Source of the DNA: JAGLTN01 sp023135255
GTDB taxonomy: Bacteria; Planctomycetota; Phycisphaerae; Sedimentisphaerales; Anaerobacaceae
Direction of reading: 5' to 3'
NCBI GenBank assembly: GCA_030639495.1
Contig: DAOWCP010000017.1
Coordinates: forward strand, 1-32,004
Length of the DNA stretch: 32,004 nucleotides
A program made the position numbers and the translations under genes. This document shows positions 7,914 through 16,928 of this stretch, piece by piece; position 1 is the first letter of the stretch; every line of letters starts with the position of its first letter. The notes below the pieces were generated by a model. That model worked only from the letters and a program-made list of their open reading frames with translations. It was not told the origin of the DNA and did no database searches.

Positions 7914-9547
7914 TTTAAAAGTGTCCCAACAGCAACTGCTCCATAATCTGAAAATTCTTTATTTTGATTCATGTCAGAAAAAGCGTTCTGCATAACATCC
8001 CACATCTGATAAACGTCACTGTCAATAAATACTCTACCGATTTCCTTATCAAACTGGGTGCCTAATCCCTTTTCTATTTCTGACATAGCTTGTTCGATCG
8101 TCATAGCATCACGATAAACTCTTTTTGAAGTCATTGCATCAAAACTATCTGCCAGACTGATTATCTTACCGATAAAAGGAACTTTGTCGCCACTTAAGCC
8201 GTTCGGATATCCTTTACCGTCAATTCTTTCATGGTGACAAAGCACACCTTGCACAATCTTACGCATCTGCTTTATTCCGCTTAGAATATTTGCTCCAATA
8301 GCAGGATGTCTTTTAATATGGTCAAATTCACTGTCGGTCAGCCGACCAATTTTGCAAAGAACCGTTTCGGAAACACCCATCTTGCCTACGTCATGCAGCA
8401 GACCTGAGAGATAAATTCTGTGTATTTCCTCACTATCTATAGGCTGTTTTTCAGCAAGCCTTTCAGCTATCCACTTAGATATAAAGGCTACCCGTTCAGA
8501 ATGACCCCTGGTATATTTGTCTTTGGCATCGATACTGCTTACAAGCGCTTTCAATGAACCTATAAATAGTTCTTTAAGGTCTTTAAAAAGCCTGCTATTG
8601 TCAACAAACACTGCACAGCCGTTAGCAACCGAATTAAACAGCTTCATGTCAATACTGTCAAAATCAGGCTTATCTAACCTGTTTACAGCAACCATAAAAC
8701 CTGTAATAGAAGAACCATTTTTCTTAAACTGCCCAGCACCCATTTTGCTGTTGTCTTTTCCGAACAAAGGCACCGCCATAATACTTTTTATATTATCAAG
8801 CCAGATATATTTATATGGTGTCTCAATATTACTATCAAGTAAAGCTTCTTTGCCCTGTTTGATTTCTTCTACCAATCTACTATGTAATATAGCTGCCATA
8901 TTCGAATCTATATCTATAAGCCCAGAACCCGCTGCGAGAACAAGCTGAGGTGAATCATCAATGACCTTCTCCAGCAATACCGCAATTCCCTCAACATGCA
9001 CAAGATCAGTCAAACTATCACATGCCATCTGCAAAAAGTTGGAATTATGCTCAGTAACTTTCATATTCGAACTAAGCTTATGCAAAATCGACAATTCTTC
9101 ATACACATAAGATAACTCACTGCCGATCTTTTCCATCTGGCTTCTGGATACATTATCTACCTGAAATTTTCCCGCAAAAAGTTCAAGTATGCCGGCGAGA
9201 CATTCTTTGTCAGTTAGTTCGTTCGGGCGATTAGCAGAAGATAATCCGGTTATATCAATATATGCGACAGCTACGCTTTCATATCCCATTTGCAAAACAG
9301 TCGCCAGAAAGTCTTTACCGGAAATCACAATATCGTTGCCGGATTCATATTCTTTTATAATTTCTGCACAGTTATTCTCTATTGCTGAAAAGTCACTCTC
9401 AAAACTTTCAGAGTCACAAAATAAATACTGCTGCCCATCAATGCCGTATACCGCAAAGTCAGCATTGAATTTATTTATCTTGTATCCAAATTTTTTCAAA
9501 TCAGATAACTGAATCGAACCTAATTTATTCTTCGTTGTCTCTGTCAT
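7910..9547 (-). CDS. GAF and HD-GYP protein, predicted c-di-GMP phosphodiesterase
   Basis: 545 residues, cytoplasmic. The first 120 residues are an unrecognised domain, followed by a coiled-coil-like segment (about 134-165) and a GAF-like domain (about 165-320). The HD-GYP domain spans about 330-500: His349 in RGHSERV, the metal-binding HD pair 385-386 in LLHDVGKMG, His414 in IKRHPAIGA and the full signature HHERIDGKGYPNG (438-450). All expected metal ligands and the GYP motif are present, so an active enzyme hydrolysing c-di-GMP to pGpG/GMP is likely. GAGAG upstream of the ATG serves as ribosome binding site. It follows the CheY-like gene and overlaps the STAS gene by 4 bases. It could lower the c-di-GMP seen by the MshEN domain of the nearby ATPase. 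Confidence 0.92.
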   Translation of the reverse strand: MTETTKNKLGSIQLSDLKKFGYKINKFNADFAVYGIDGQQYLFCDSESFESDFSAIENNCAEIIKEYESGNDIVISGKDFLATVLQMGYESVAVAYIDITGLSSANRPNELTDKECLAGILELFAGKFQVDNVSRSQMEKIGSELSYVYEELSILHKLSSNMKVTEHNSNFLQMACDSLTDLVHVEGIAVLLEKVIDDSPQLVLAAGSGLIDIDSNMAAILHSRLVEEIKQGKEALLDSNIETPYKYIWLDNIKSIMAVPLFGKDNSKMGAGQFKKNGSSITGFMVAVNRLDKPDFDSIDMKLFNSVANGCAVFVDNSRLFKDLKELFIGSLKALVSSIDAKDKYTRGHSERVAFISKWIAERLAEKQPIDSEEIHRIYLSGLLHDVGKMGVSETVLCKIGRLTDSEFDHIKRHPAIGANILSGIKQMRKIVQGVLCHHERIDGKGYPNGLSGDKVPFIGKIISLADSFDAMTSKRVYRDAMTIEQAMSEIEKGLGTQFDKEIGRVFIDSDVYQMWDVMQNAFSDMNQNKEFSDYGAVAVGTLLK

Positions 9548-9576
9548 AGCAATCTCTCATATACCAGAATTTAAGC

Positions 9577-9963
9577 TTATATATTTGTTGCAGTGCTAAA
9601 CAAAACATCCTCAATATTTCTCAAGAGTTCCTTAGGACTGAAAGGTTTGCTCAGACATTCTGAAATATTAAGGTTTTGTTTGATGTCTTCGTCTATATCG
9701 AAACTTCTCGCGGTAAGCATGATAACCGGAATATTTTTAAGTTCCTCATCACTTCTTAATTTCTTAACAAGCTCCAGACCATCCATAACAGGCATCTGAC
9801 AATCTGTCACTATGATATCAGGCTTTTCAACCGATGCTATTTCATAAGCCTGCTCACCATTTTCAGCGGTTAAAACTTCATACCCATTATTACGCAACTT
9901 TATTGCAACTACATGTACAATATGTATTTCATCGTCAACTACTAAGACTCTTTTGATAGTCAT
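9577..9963 (-). CDS. Single-domain CheY-like response regulator
   Basis: 128 residues from the ATG at 9963, chosen because GGAGG lies 8 bases upstream; the frame could also open at a TTG at 9978, but that codon overlaps the ribosome binding site. The protein is a lone receiver: VVDDE near the N-terminus, phospho-acceptor Asp in IIVTDCQMPVMDG, the Thr switch in VIMLTAR and the Lys in CLSKPFSPKELL. There is no output domain, so it must act by protein contact. It follows the PAS histidine kinase by 20 bases and precedes the HD-GYP gene, so phosphorylation by that kinase and contact with HD-GYP, STAS or ATPase are the natural hypotheses. Confidence 0.92.
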   Translation of the reverse strand: MTIKRVLVVDDEIHIVHVVAIKLRNNGYEVLTAENGEQAYEIASVEKPDIIVTDCQMPVMDGLELVKKLRSDEELKNIPVIMLTARSFDIDEDIKQNLNISECLSKPFSPKELLRNIEDVLFSTATNI

Positions 9964-9983
9964 CACTGATGCCTCCAATATTT

Positions 9984-11471
9984 CTATACTGATTCAACCA
10001 TTTCTCTTGTTGCTAAAGGTAATTCAAAACCAAAAGTACTTCCGACATCTTTTTCGCTCTGAACAAAAACCTTACCACCATGAACTTTTTCTACTATCTG
10101 TTTTACAAGGTTAAGCCCCAGTCCCGTACCCTTGGCCTGCTTTTTATTTGCTCCAACCCTGTAAAACTTATCAAACACATGATCAACCTCATCTGCCGGT
10201 ATACCAACTCCGGTATCTGTTACACTAACCCTCACGGTCTGATCAGCATCATTAACCTGGGTGGCAATAGTTATCTTTCCGCCTGACCTGGTATACTTCA
10301 CTGCATTACTGAGTAAATTTACAACAACCTGAGAGATCATATCTTTATCAACATAGACCTGATCGAAAACTATCGATGCAGGGCTTATAACTTTTATATT
10401 CTTTTCCTCGGCATAACCGCGGATCATCTGAAGCTGTTCCTGGATCGTGATCGTGAGACTAACTGCTTCTTTTTCCACCTTAACAAGTCCTGATTCAATA
10501 CGCGAAATGTTAAGAATATCCTCTATCAGACGATTAAGCCTCTTAGCCTGAGTTTGAATTACCGAATAAAATTCCTGCTTGGTTTGCTCGTCATTAGCTT
10601 CACCATCGTTGAGCATTTCCGAGTAGGCAAGTATCGATGCCAAAGGCGTCTTAAGCTCATGAGATACATGACTTACGAAGTCGTTCTTCATCTGAGCAAT
10701 CTCTTTTTCGCGGGTAACATCGTGAAGAACTGCCACCGCACCACAAACCTTGCCTTTCCTGTCATGAATACAGGAAACAATACAATCAAAAGTACGAACA
10801 CCATCATCGCTCGCAAAGTTTAATTCACGTCTGGTTGCCTTAGCTTTGTTTTTTCTTGCGCTTACAAGAAAATCGATAAATTCTTTTTGATCAACGTCAA
10901 CAAGCTCGGTTATAGGCCTAAGCTCTATGTTCTTACAATCAAAACTAAAAAGTTTACCTGCTGCATCATTGGCCATCGCAACACGGTCACTGCTGTCAAC
11001 AACCACAACCGCATCTCTAATACTGTAAATAATCGCCTCGGTATTTAACTTCTTACGCTCTGACAGTTGAACATCAAGCTTAAGGTCACGGTATAATTCA
11101 TTAGCTTCATTTATTTCCTGACGATTGTTTTGAAGAAAATTATTGATAGCAAAGTTCAAACCTACCAAACAATTATCTTTATAGTTGATCGAAGGAGAAG
11201 AACCATTTTTAACTAATTCAGTTAAATTTTCAATTCCAACCAATGTCCTGAACCAGCTCCAGGCAAACCAGACAATTCCTGCTGCGATAACAAAGTAGCA
11301 AGCCGACACAACTGGGCCTAATTGCTGCATCTGGCCTGCAAATCTCTCTCCAAAGCCAGCATTGATACTGGCAAGGCCCTGTATTATTAACATCAACGCT
11401 GCTGACAACGTGATGACTACAAATATTTTTCTCTGTATTCTCATGATCCCGCCTATTCTTCTAAAAACCAT
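9984..11471 (-). CDS. PAS-domain transmembrane sensor histidine kinase
   Basis: 495 residues from the ATG at 11471; an in-frame ATG at 11444 with AGGCGG close upstream is an equally possible start and gives 486 residues. Two membrane helices (about 16-34 and 53-74) flank a very short periplasmic loop. A PAS domain lies at about 140-255 (ending LHDVTREKEIAQMKNDFV), then HisKA with HVSHELKTPLA (His271). The HATPase domain has N-box NLLSNAVKYT, G1 DTGVGIP, F-box FDKFYRV and G2 GTGLGLNLVKQI. This is the PhoR/ResE/WalK class. The gene starts 13 bases after the secretin stop and is followed by a lone receiver. An embedded position between secretin and ATPase genes suggests that it controls the machine directly. 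Confidence 0.93.
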   Translation of the reverse strand: MVFRRIGGIMRIQRKIFVVITLSAALMLIIQGLASINAGFGERFAGQMQQLGPVVSACYFVIAAGIVWFAWSWFRTLVGIENLTELVKNGSSPSINYKDNCLVGLNFAINNFLQNNRQEINEANELYRDLKLDVQLSERKKLNTEAIIYSIRDAVVVVDSSDRVAMANDAAGKLFSFDCKNIELRPITELVDVDQKEFIDFLVSARKNKAKATRRELNFASDDGVRTFDCIVSCIHDRKGKVCGAVAVLHDVTREKEIAQMKNDFVSHVSHELKTPLASILAYSEMLNDGEANDEQTKQEFYSVIQTQAKRLNRLIEDILNISRIESGLVKVEKEAVSLTITIQEQLQMIRGYAEEKNIKVISPASIVFDQVYVDKDMISQVVVNLLSNAVKYTRSGGKITIATQVNDADQTVRVSVTDTGVGIPADEVDHVFDKFYRVGANKKQAKGTGLGLNLVKQIVEKVHGGKVFVQSEKDVGSTFGFELPLATREMVESV

Positions 11472-11483
11472 TCACATATAAAA

Positions 11484-13304
11484 TTACCACCTGCCCCACT
11501 TTTCAGTATCCTCTGCTTCCACCCTATCTGAAATATCACGCTCAATGATATTCTCATCATCAGGATACAACTCTTTCAAAATCCTCTCCTGGAGTCTGAT
11601 GGATTCAAGATGTGTAGGCTGAACCTGCAATACCCAATCAAGCTCTCTAAGTGCACTTTCCTTGTCACCATTGGCATAGTATTTAGCAGCCTTCTCATAA
11701 CGATCTTCTACTAATTTAGTTCTGCCGAACCAATGAAGCCCTTTATTGGCGCCATCTCTCTTACGAAGAACATCCTGCTCCCTTTCTGCACCATCTGTTT
11801 GATATGTATCTTTGATAATATGAGGTGTCAAAAGAACAATGACCTCCTGACGTTCTGTATCATCGGATGTCTTTTTAAATATTTCACCAACTAAAGGTAT
11901 ATCACCGAGGATTGGAACCTGACTTATTCCTGAAACTATTTTATCTCTGAATAAGCCTCCGATTACTATTGTTTCACCATCCTTGACAATAACATTAGTT
12001 GCAATCTCTGTTGATGTCTCATTTGGAACACCCTCAGCATTTAAAACACCAGTGCTGTCTTTAGGGTGAATATCCATTCTAATGTAGCCATCACTGCCTA
12101 TGTAAGGCCTGAATGAAAGCTTTGTACCGGTATCAAGAAACTTAACTTCTGATGTCGTACTGCCACCATCTGTCTGGGTTGTCTGTGCGAGGTAACCAAT
12201 TTTTGTACCAATATAAACCTGACCAAGTTGTTTATTGACAGCCATGATCTTTGGATTGGCTAAAATAGTGGTATCAGTTATGGTCTCCAAAGCTGTTATA
12301 AAAGCAGCTATATCACCAGTGCTGACGCCGATACTTAAACCAGTACCTGCTGTTGTAAAACCGGATGTTTCGATTGGAGTTCCACCAGCAAAACCACCGG
12401 CAATCTGTGCTACACCAGTCAGCTCAACTCCTCTTAACAGATTAAAATCTACACCAAAGTCCATTCCCTCTGTTAATGTCGCACTAAGAATAGTTGCTTC
12501 GATAAGTACCTGCTTAGGTCTTTCATCAAGATTTTTTATAACCTCTGTGACTTTTTCTATATTCTCAGGATAATCATATACGACTATGATATCCTTAGCT
12601 GCCATAGTATCTCCGCCGCCGGAATCTGACGAAATCGATTCACCAGTAGGGACACCTGTTTCGGATTCACTGCTGGCATTAACTATTCCAGAGCCGCTAA
12701 GTACTGGTGTGATAAGTTTCATAGCCTCAGCTGCGCTGATATAAGATAAAGTGAAAACCTTGTGCTCCATCCGTTCTTTATCTGTTTTGACTTTCTTATA
12801 CTCATCAGTTGAATAAACTTTTATCAGATTGCCACTCTGCTCATATCTGAAGCTTATCCCAAGTATAGCCTCCATTGCCTCATCAAATGAAACATTATAC
12901 AGGCTGTTAAAAGCCAACTGACCATCTACCTTAGGAGTAGGAACGATATTTCTCTGGTATTTGACTGCCAGAAATCTAAGCGCATCCCTGATACCCATAT
13001 CCTTTTTAAAATTTATAGATTGGATATCTCCTCCTGATGCAAGATCCCTTACTTCATCAATAGTAACTTCAACTTGTTTTTCCACTACCTGGGCAACAAC
13101 AGTAACAGTGCTCTCAACGTCACCCGTTAGCTGATCATCACCTGTTAGTGCCTCTGTTGCCTCAGCATCAGCAACTTCATTTCCTAAAACACTCTGTAAC
13201 GGGCTTTTGTCGCCTTGGCCAAATGCTATAGCCGTCATAACAACTGTTATGAAAGACCACACAAGCAGCTTTTTAATATTATTTAATTTTTTGTTTTTTA
13301 ACAT
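11484..13304 (-). CDS. gspD: Secretin of type II secretion / type IV pilus family (GspD/PilQ) with C-terminal TPR-like tail
   Basis: 606 residues. A signal peptide covers about 1-29. A TonB-short/N-domain lies near 95-150 (GIRDALRFLAVKYQRNIV), followed by a second N-domain split by a Ser/Gly-rich insert (about 203-232). The secretin channel domain spans about 265-500, with the family signature VPILGDIPLVGEIFKK (463-478) and VIVLLTPHII. It should form the outer-membrane pore through which the pilus or substrate passes. Residues 500-606 form an acidic extension including a TPR-like helical pair (DRYEKAAKYYANGDKESA / LQVQPTHLESI), unusual after a secretin domain. The AMIN domain of typical PilQ is not evident. 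It directly follows the PilP/GspC-like gene and precedes the kinase gene. Confidence 0.93.
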   Translation of the reverse strand: MLKNKKLNNIKKLLVWSFITVVMTAIAFGQGDKSPLQSVLGNEVADAEATEALTGDDQLTGDVESTVTVVAQVVEKQVEVTIDEVRDLASGGDIQSINFKKDMGIRDALRFLAVKYQRNIVPTPKVDGQLAFNSLYNVSFDEAMEAILGISFRYEQSGNLIKVYSTDEYKKVKTDKERMEHKVFTLSYISAAEAMKLITPVLSGSGIVNASSESETGVPTGESISSDSGGGDTMAAKDIIVVYDYPENIEKVTEVIKNLDERPKQVLIEATILSATLTEGMDFGVDFNLLRGVELTGVAQIAGGFAGGTPIETSGFTTAGTGLSIGVSTGDIAAFITALETITDTTILANPKIMAVNKQLGQVYIGTKIGYLAQTTQTDGGSTTSEVKFLDTGTKLSFRPYIGSDGYIRMDIHPKDSTGVLNAEGVPNETSTEIATNVIVKDGETIVIGGLFRDKIVSGISQVPILGDIPLVGEIFKKTSDDTERQEVIVLLTPHIIKDTYQTDGAEREQDVLRKRDGANKGLHWFGRTKLVEDRYEKAAKYYANGDKESALRELDWVLQVQPTHLESIRLQERILKELYPDDENIIERDISDRVEAEDTEKWGRW

Positions 13305-13370
13305 ACTACTACCACGCTTTCTTTATATAATTTTTTTTTACGCTTAAATCACTTAATGCGTATTTATTTT

Positions 13371-13976
13371 TCAATTTTCAAATTCAACTTTCTGTGTCAG
13401 CCTCAATGAAATATCAGTGCCTTTGAAATCCACAACTACCAGATTCTCTGCAACTTCCTTTATCCGGCACTGGAAAACATTCTCGCCTATGCGTAAAACA
13501 AATTCATCTCCCGCCGACAAGAGCCGACCATTAATAAAAGCCTTAGGATCACTACCAAGCTCGATTGCATCCAATCTGAGATTTTTAGACACCATTTCGA
13601 CTTTGTTGTTTTCAATCTCATCTAATGTCGATTCATTTTTATTTATTTCATTCAAACCAAAATTCGAACCTGTCATAAAACTCTGCCAGTTTTTCACTTC
13701 AAAAACATTTTTTGTTAAAACATCATTCCTGCCCGCCACAATCGGCAACTCTACAAAACATATTTCGTTATCAGGCTTTTGGGGCTTTTTAGTGTTTACA
13801 GCTGGCCCATTTGCAGATGCATTTGCCGAATCGGGACCATCTTTACTAAGCACTCTCACCCACATGATGGTCATCAAAACGACAAGCCCTAAAACCATAG
13901 CCACTTTTTTCTTTTCTGCTACCAAATGGTTAATTATATTGGCGGTGTTATTTTTATTTTGCAAAGCATGTTTCAT
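13371..13976 (-). CDS. PilP/GspC-like inner-membrane protein
   Basis: 201 residues from the ATG at 13976, chosen because GAGG lies 8 bases upstream and the start then sits 10 bases after the pilO stop; the frame stays open to 14015 but that part overlaps pilO. One membrane helix (about 26-44, VAMVLGLVVLMTIMWVRVL) is followed by a Pro/Asn/Ala-rich linker. The C-terminal beta-rich domain (about 128-201) contains NGRLLSAGDEF and a VxxVxxNxVVVDFKGTDISLRL pattern, as in PilP and GspC HR domains. Such proteins connect the PilMNO complex to the secretin. Sequence alone does not distinguish PilP from GspC; position between pilO and the secretin favours the PilP role. Confidence 0.72.
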   Translation of the reverse strand: MKHALQNKNNTANIINHLVAEKKKVAMVLGLVVLMTIMWVRVLSKDGPDSANASANGPAVNTKKPQKPDNEICFVELPIVAGRNDVLTKNVFEVKNWQSFMTGSNFGLNEINKNESTLDEIENNKVEMVSKNLRLDAIELGSDPKAFINGRLLSAGDEFVLRIGENVFQCRIKEVAENLVVVDFKGTDISLRLTQKVEFEN

Positions 13977-13986
13977 ATTTTTATCC

Positions 13987-14529
13987 TCAACCGGATTGGC
14001 CTCTGTAATAAACAATTGCCTTGGTCTGCATTTTCACCAAACCATCATAACAACCACTATTGGTCAGCTTCACATCTTCGATACGAATTTGCCTGTCAAG
14101 ATTCTGCAACAATTGAAAAAATAAGAATATCAGCTCGAACCGCCCCTTGCACTGCATATTAATAGGTATGCTAATCAGCTTTTTACCTTGCAACTCCTGA
14201 CCTGGTTCAACAAACTGTTCGGCAAGCTCAGCAGTATTCATCATATCTGCTATCTCCTGCAGAAACCCACCAAGATCTCTGTTGACGGGTATATTGCGGT
14301 CATAATTTTTGAGCAGCTCTAAAACAGAATCTCTTTGCTCCTGTAAAGCTGCAAATTTTGCTTTCTCAACATCCGCCTTTTCAATAACAGATACTTGCTG
14401 TTGCTGCATCTCGTGTATCTGTGCTATTTTTTTATTTAAGGGCAAATAACGTAAAAACACAAACCCACCGACGATCAAAACCGCGATTATAAATATCACT
14501 AATTGTTGTTTTTCACGTAAATAATTCAT
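13987..14529 (-). CDS. pilO: PilO-like pilus/secretion assembly protein
   Basis: 180 residues. One N-terminal membrane helix (about 9-27) is followed by a coiled coil (about 32-75, rich in Gln/Glu/Lys) and a ferredoxin-like periplasmic domain. The middle carries GGFLQEIADMMNTAELA and GRFELIFLFFQLLQNLDRQIRIEDVKL, the typical PilO core. PilO dimerises with PilN in the inner membrane and bridges PilM to PilP and the secretin. Its ATG shares one base with the pilN stop (TAATG), so translation is coupled. The length is a little under that of Pseudomonas PilO. Confidence 0.85.
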   Translation of the reverse strand: MNYLREKQQLVIFIIAVLIVGGFVFLRYLPLNKKIAQIHEMQQQQVSVIEKADVEKAKFAALQEQRDSVLELLKNYDRNIPVNRDLGGFLQEIADMMNTAELAEQFVEPGQELQGKKLISIPINMQCKGRFELIFLFFQLLQNLDRQIRIEDVKLTNSGCYDGLVKMQTKAIVYYRGQSG

Positions 14530-15242
14530 TACAAATTCCCTTGTCCAGAAGTTGTTTTCGAGGAATCCTGATTATTTTTTTCTTTATAATTAGCCAGGTA
14601 ACAGCTGATCTCAAATTCACTTATCTGGTATTGCTTTGACATATTCGAAGCCTTATCTGTTATCTGCTTATTTCTTGAGTAAGAAGGTATCACCTGACTG
14701 AAATACGGCGAATTCTCAAGCCTGACTATTAACTCCGCTACATTAGTGGCATCACAGGCTACTCCGCTTACAATTATTCTAAACCTGCTTTTCCCAAGCT
14801 TTCCTGCCACTTTGGCCTTTGAAGAATTACCTGCCAATCTCATAGAATTGGCCTTTAGCCAGTTGCCCGCAGCAAGTGGTTCAGATTTTAATATAATCTT
14901 GTTTAATGCTATCCTGTCACCCATCAAATAAGTTATTTCAGCCAGTGTAGCAGCAACATCAATATTAGAATCTATCATTTCAACGACATCTGCTTTGAGC
15001 TTTAGCTGATCGATCTCCTGCTGTAAGCAGGAGTATTGCCCTGATACACTTTTTGCATCCTGTAATTGCCCTGCCAACGATTCAACTTGAGCATTGGCGG
15101 TCGAGACAGAACTGACCGTTACAAAATTCCAGATCATCATCAATGCAAAAACGGCACCGAGTATAATATACTGAGTACGTCTGCCTATCTGACGTTTCCT
15201 GTCATCCTTGTACCATGTTGGTAAAAAATCTATTTCTTTCAT
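14529..15242 (-). CDS. pilN: PilN-like pilus/secretion assembly protein
   Basis: 237 residues. The N-terminus EIDFLPTWYKDDRKRQ is a variant of the PilN motif that binds the cleft of PilM. A membrane helix follows (about 25-43), then a coiled coil (about 50-75) and a ferredoxin-like domain with VAELIVRLENSPYFSQVIPS, typical of PilN. The last 25 residues are polar and Ser/Asn/Lys-rich. It begins 5 bases after the pilM stop and overlaps pilO by one base, so the three genes form a tightly coupled unit. It lies in the inner membrane and links cytoplasmic PilM to PilO. Confidence 0.86.
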   Translation of the reverse strand: MKEIDFLPTWYKDDRKRQIGRRTQYIILGAVFALMMIWNFVTVSSVSTANAQVESLAGQLQDAKSVSGQYSCLQQEIDQLKLKADVVEMIDSNIDVAATLAEITYLMGDRIALNKIILKSEPLAAGNWLKANSMRLAGNSSKAKVAGKLGKSRFRIIVSGVACDATNVAELIVRLENSPYFSQVIPSYSRNKQITDKASNMSKQYQISEFEISCYLANYKEKNNQDSSKTTSGQGNL

Positions 15243-15247
15243 AATCG

Positions 15248-16375
15248 CTAATTCTTACACTTAGAGAAATCGTAGCCTTTCGTACCCAGACCTACCGCTA
15301 CTGCCCATTCACTACCGAATTTAGTTTCTTCATTATCAAAAGCACCATTTAGTATTTCAAAACCCTTTAAAGGCTTTGCAATTTCTATATCAACCGCCAG
15401 ATAGCGTTTAAAAGCACCAATCAAAATGCTTTCATAAGCCCCACCACCTGTAATAATAACGTTCTCAATCCCCTTGCCTCGGAATGTAACTGTATAATAC
15501 TTAAAGCAAAGCGACACTTCCCTGGCGAGCTGTTCAGCCACAAAACTTATTGCATCAATTAACACCTGTCTGCTTGAGGCATCGAGTCTGTTTTCGATCT
15601 GACTGTTATCCCGCAACCGTCTTTCTTTTTGAAGCCTGCTTCGTAATATATCCGCCTGAGCCAAACTTACGCTAAGCTTAGAAGCTATCTGCTGATTTAA
15701 CCCTTCAGAACCAACAGGTATCTGCTTTACAAAGTTTATCTGACCGCGTCTGCCGAACACAACCGTTGTAAACTTGCTACCAATATCAATAAAAACAGAT
15801 GTTCGCTCGACATCTTCGGTCCTGCGAAGAGAACGCTCAAAACTTCTAAACAACGCACAAGGCACAATATCTATCGATACTGGTCTCAGAGAGCATAACT
15901 CCAGCATATTGATATGATTTTTAATGACATCATTGTAAGCTGCGAACATCAGGTATTCGGTTTTGATCTCATCACCATGCTTTACATGACCGGCATCAAG
16001 ATAGCTGATCTGATCTTCATCCAGGTCAAAATCAAAACGATCTGCCATCTCTTTCTTAAGTACCGCATCTGCCTGAAGTCTTTCCGTTTCATTCAAACGC
16101 AAAGATGTCATCTTCACATCATCCCCCGCCAAACACGAAACAACATTTTTACCTGTAAAATTACCACTGGCGAGCATTTTGTTAATTGATGATACTACGA
16201 ATTGTTGATATTTAGAATTGTCACCACACAAATCCTTATCAATCGCAACCTTAGCTGCTGCAGCAACACTTACACTACCATCGCTAATCACAAACTGTAT
16301 CATTTTCACAGAATCGTGACCAATGTCTAATCCTATAGGCCTGTAACATTTATTTTTCAGTTTAAAGCTTATCAT
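15248..16375 (-). CDS. pilM: PilM-like actin-fold ATPase
   Basis: 375 residues from the ATG at 16375 (the frame could also open at a TTG one codon earlier). GGTGG lies 10 bases upstream. FtsA/actin-like nucleotide-binding blocks are visible: PHOSPHATE-1 (PIGLDIGHDSVKMIQ), PHOSPHATE-2 (VFIDIGSKFTTVVFG near 200) and the ADENOSINE motif (NVIITGGGAYESILIG near 310). PilM forms a cytoplasmic ring under the secretion or pilus complex and binds the PilN N-terminus. First gene of the PilM-N-O-P-secretin run, 16 bases after the GspH/FimT-like gene, so transcription probably starts further upstream. Confidence 0.9.
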   Translation of the reverse strand: MISFKLKNKCYRPIGLDIGHDSVKMIQFVISDGSVSVAAAAKVAIDKDLCGDNSKYQQFVVSSINKMLASGNFTGKNVVSCLAGDDVKMTSLRLNETERLQADAVLKKEMADRFDFDLDEDQISYLDAGHVKHGDEIKTEYLMFAAYNDVIKNHINMLELCSLRPVSIDIVPCALFRSFERSLRRTEDVERTSVFIDIGSKFTTVVFGRRGQINFVKQIPVGSEGLNQQIASKLSVSLAQADILRSRLQKERRLRDNSQIENRLDASSRQVLIDAISFVAEQLAREVSLCFKYYTVTFRGKGIENVIITGGGAYESILIGAFKRYLAVDIEIAKPLKGFEILNGAFDNEETKFGSEWAVAVGLGTKGYDFSKCKN

Positions 16376-16391
16376 CAAAATCTATCCACCA

Positions 16392-16928
16392 TTAATTCGA
16401 AGTAGAAATATAACCCGTAACCGCCTCGACATTCACATCTATCGTATTATCACCAGCAGTAAGGGTTACCGTACCGCCATTGTCAGGGCAACCAATAGAA
16501 TCAAAGGTAACCGAATCGGCGCCATCAAAATCAGCATCGGAAATCTCAACTTTGCTTAACCTGCTTGTGCCGCCGAACTGCTCTATATATAAATCTTTTC
16601 TGACCGGATGGTCTATTATTACACTGTTACTATCCTCAATCTGATAGCTCTCTGCTGTTTCATCGAAAACGACTGTATATCTCTGTCCCCTGCTGATAGC
16701 CATACTCTTTGCATATTCAATATCTGCTGCTAATTTATTAGCGGCGCTTCGAAGCTGAATATCATCAGCTGAGCTCATCATTGGCACAACCATCGCCGCT
16801 GCTATTGAGATTATCACTATCACAATAATTATCTCAACAAGCGTAAAGCCTCTTAACCAGGCATCCTTTGCAAACTCGCTATGCAAACCTGTACCCTGCA
16901 CCAAATTGTCACTGCTTTTAATTTCCAT
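16392..16928 (-). CDS. GspH/FimT-like minor pseudopilin
   Basis: 178 residues from the ATG at 16928; a GTG codon precedes it in frame. A long, charged leader of about 27 residues ends at the prepilin peptidase site RG|FTLVEIIIVIV, followed by the hydrophobic helix that anchors and packs pseudopilins; the conserved Glu5 is present. The next segment, LRSAANKLAADIEYAKSMAISRGQRYTV in sense, is the GspH/FimT hallmark. The C-terminal part is a beta-rich globular domain. The leader is longer than the usual 6-10 residues. No strong ribosome binding site is seen. A 381-base gene-free stretch separates it from the PilX-like gene upstream, while pilM follows directly, so it opens the second half of the cluster. 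Confidence 0.85.
   Translation of the reverse strand: MEIKSSDNLVQGTGLHSEFAKDAWLRGFTLVEIIIVIVIISIAAAMVVPMMSSADDIQLRSAANKLAADIEYAKSMAISRGQRYTVVFDETAESYQIEDSNSVIIDHPVRKDLYIEQFGGTSRLSKVEISDADFDGADSVTFDSIGCPDNGGTVTLTAGDNTIDVNVEAVTGYISTSN

Noticed and set aside
13338..13361. TACGC...GCGTA inverted repeat between the PilP-like and secretin genes as a terminator
   Set aside because: In the direction of transcription it is followed by A, not T, and contains a bulge, so it is not an intrinsic terminator.
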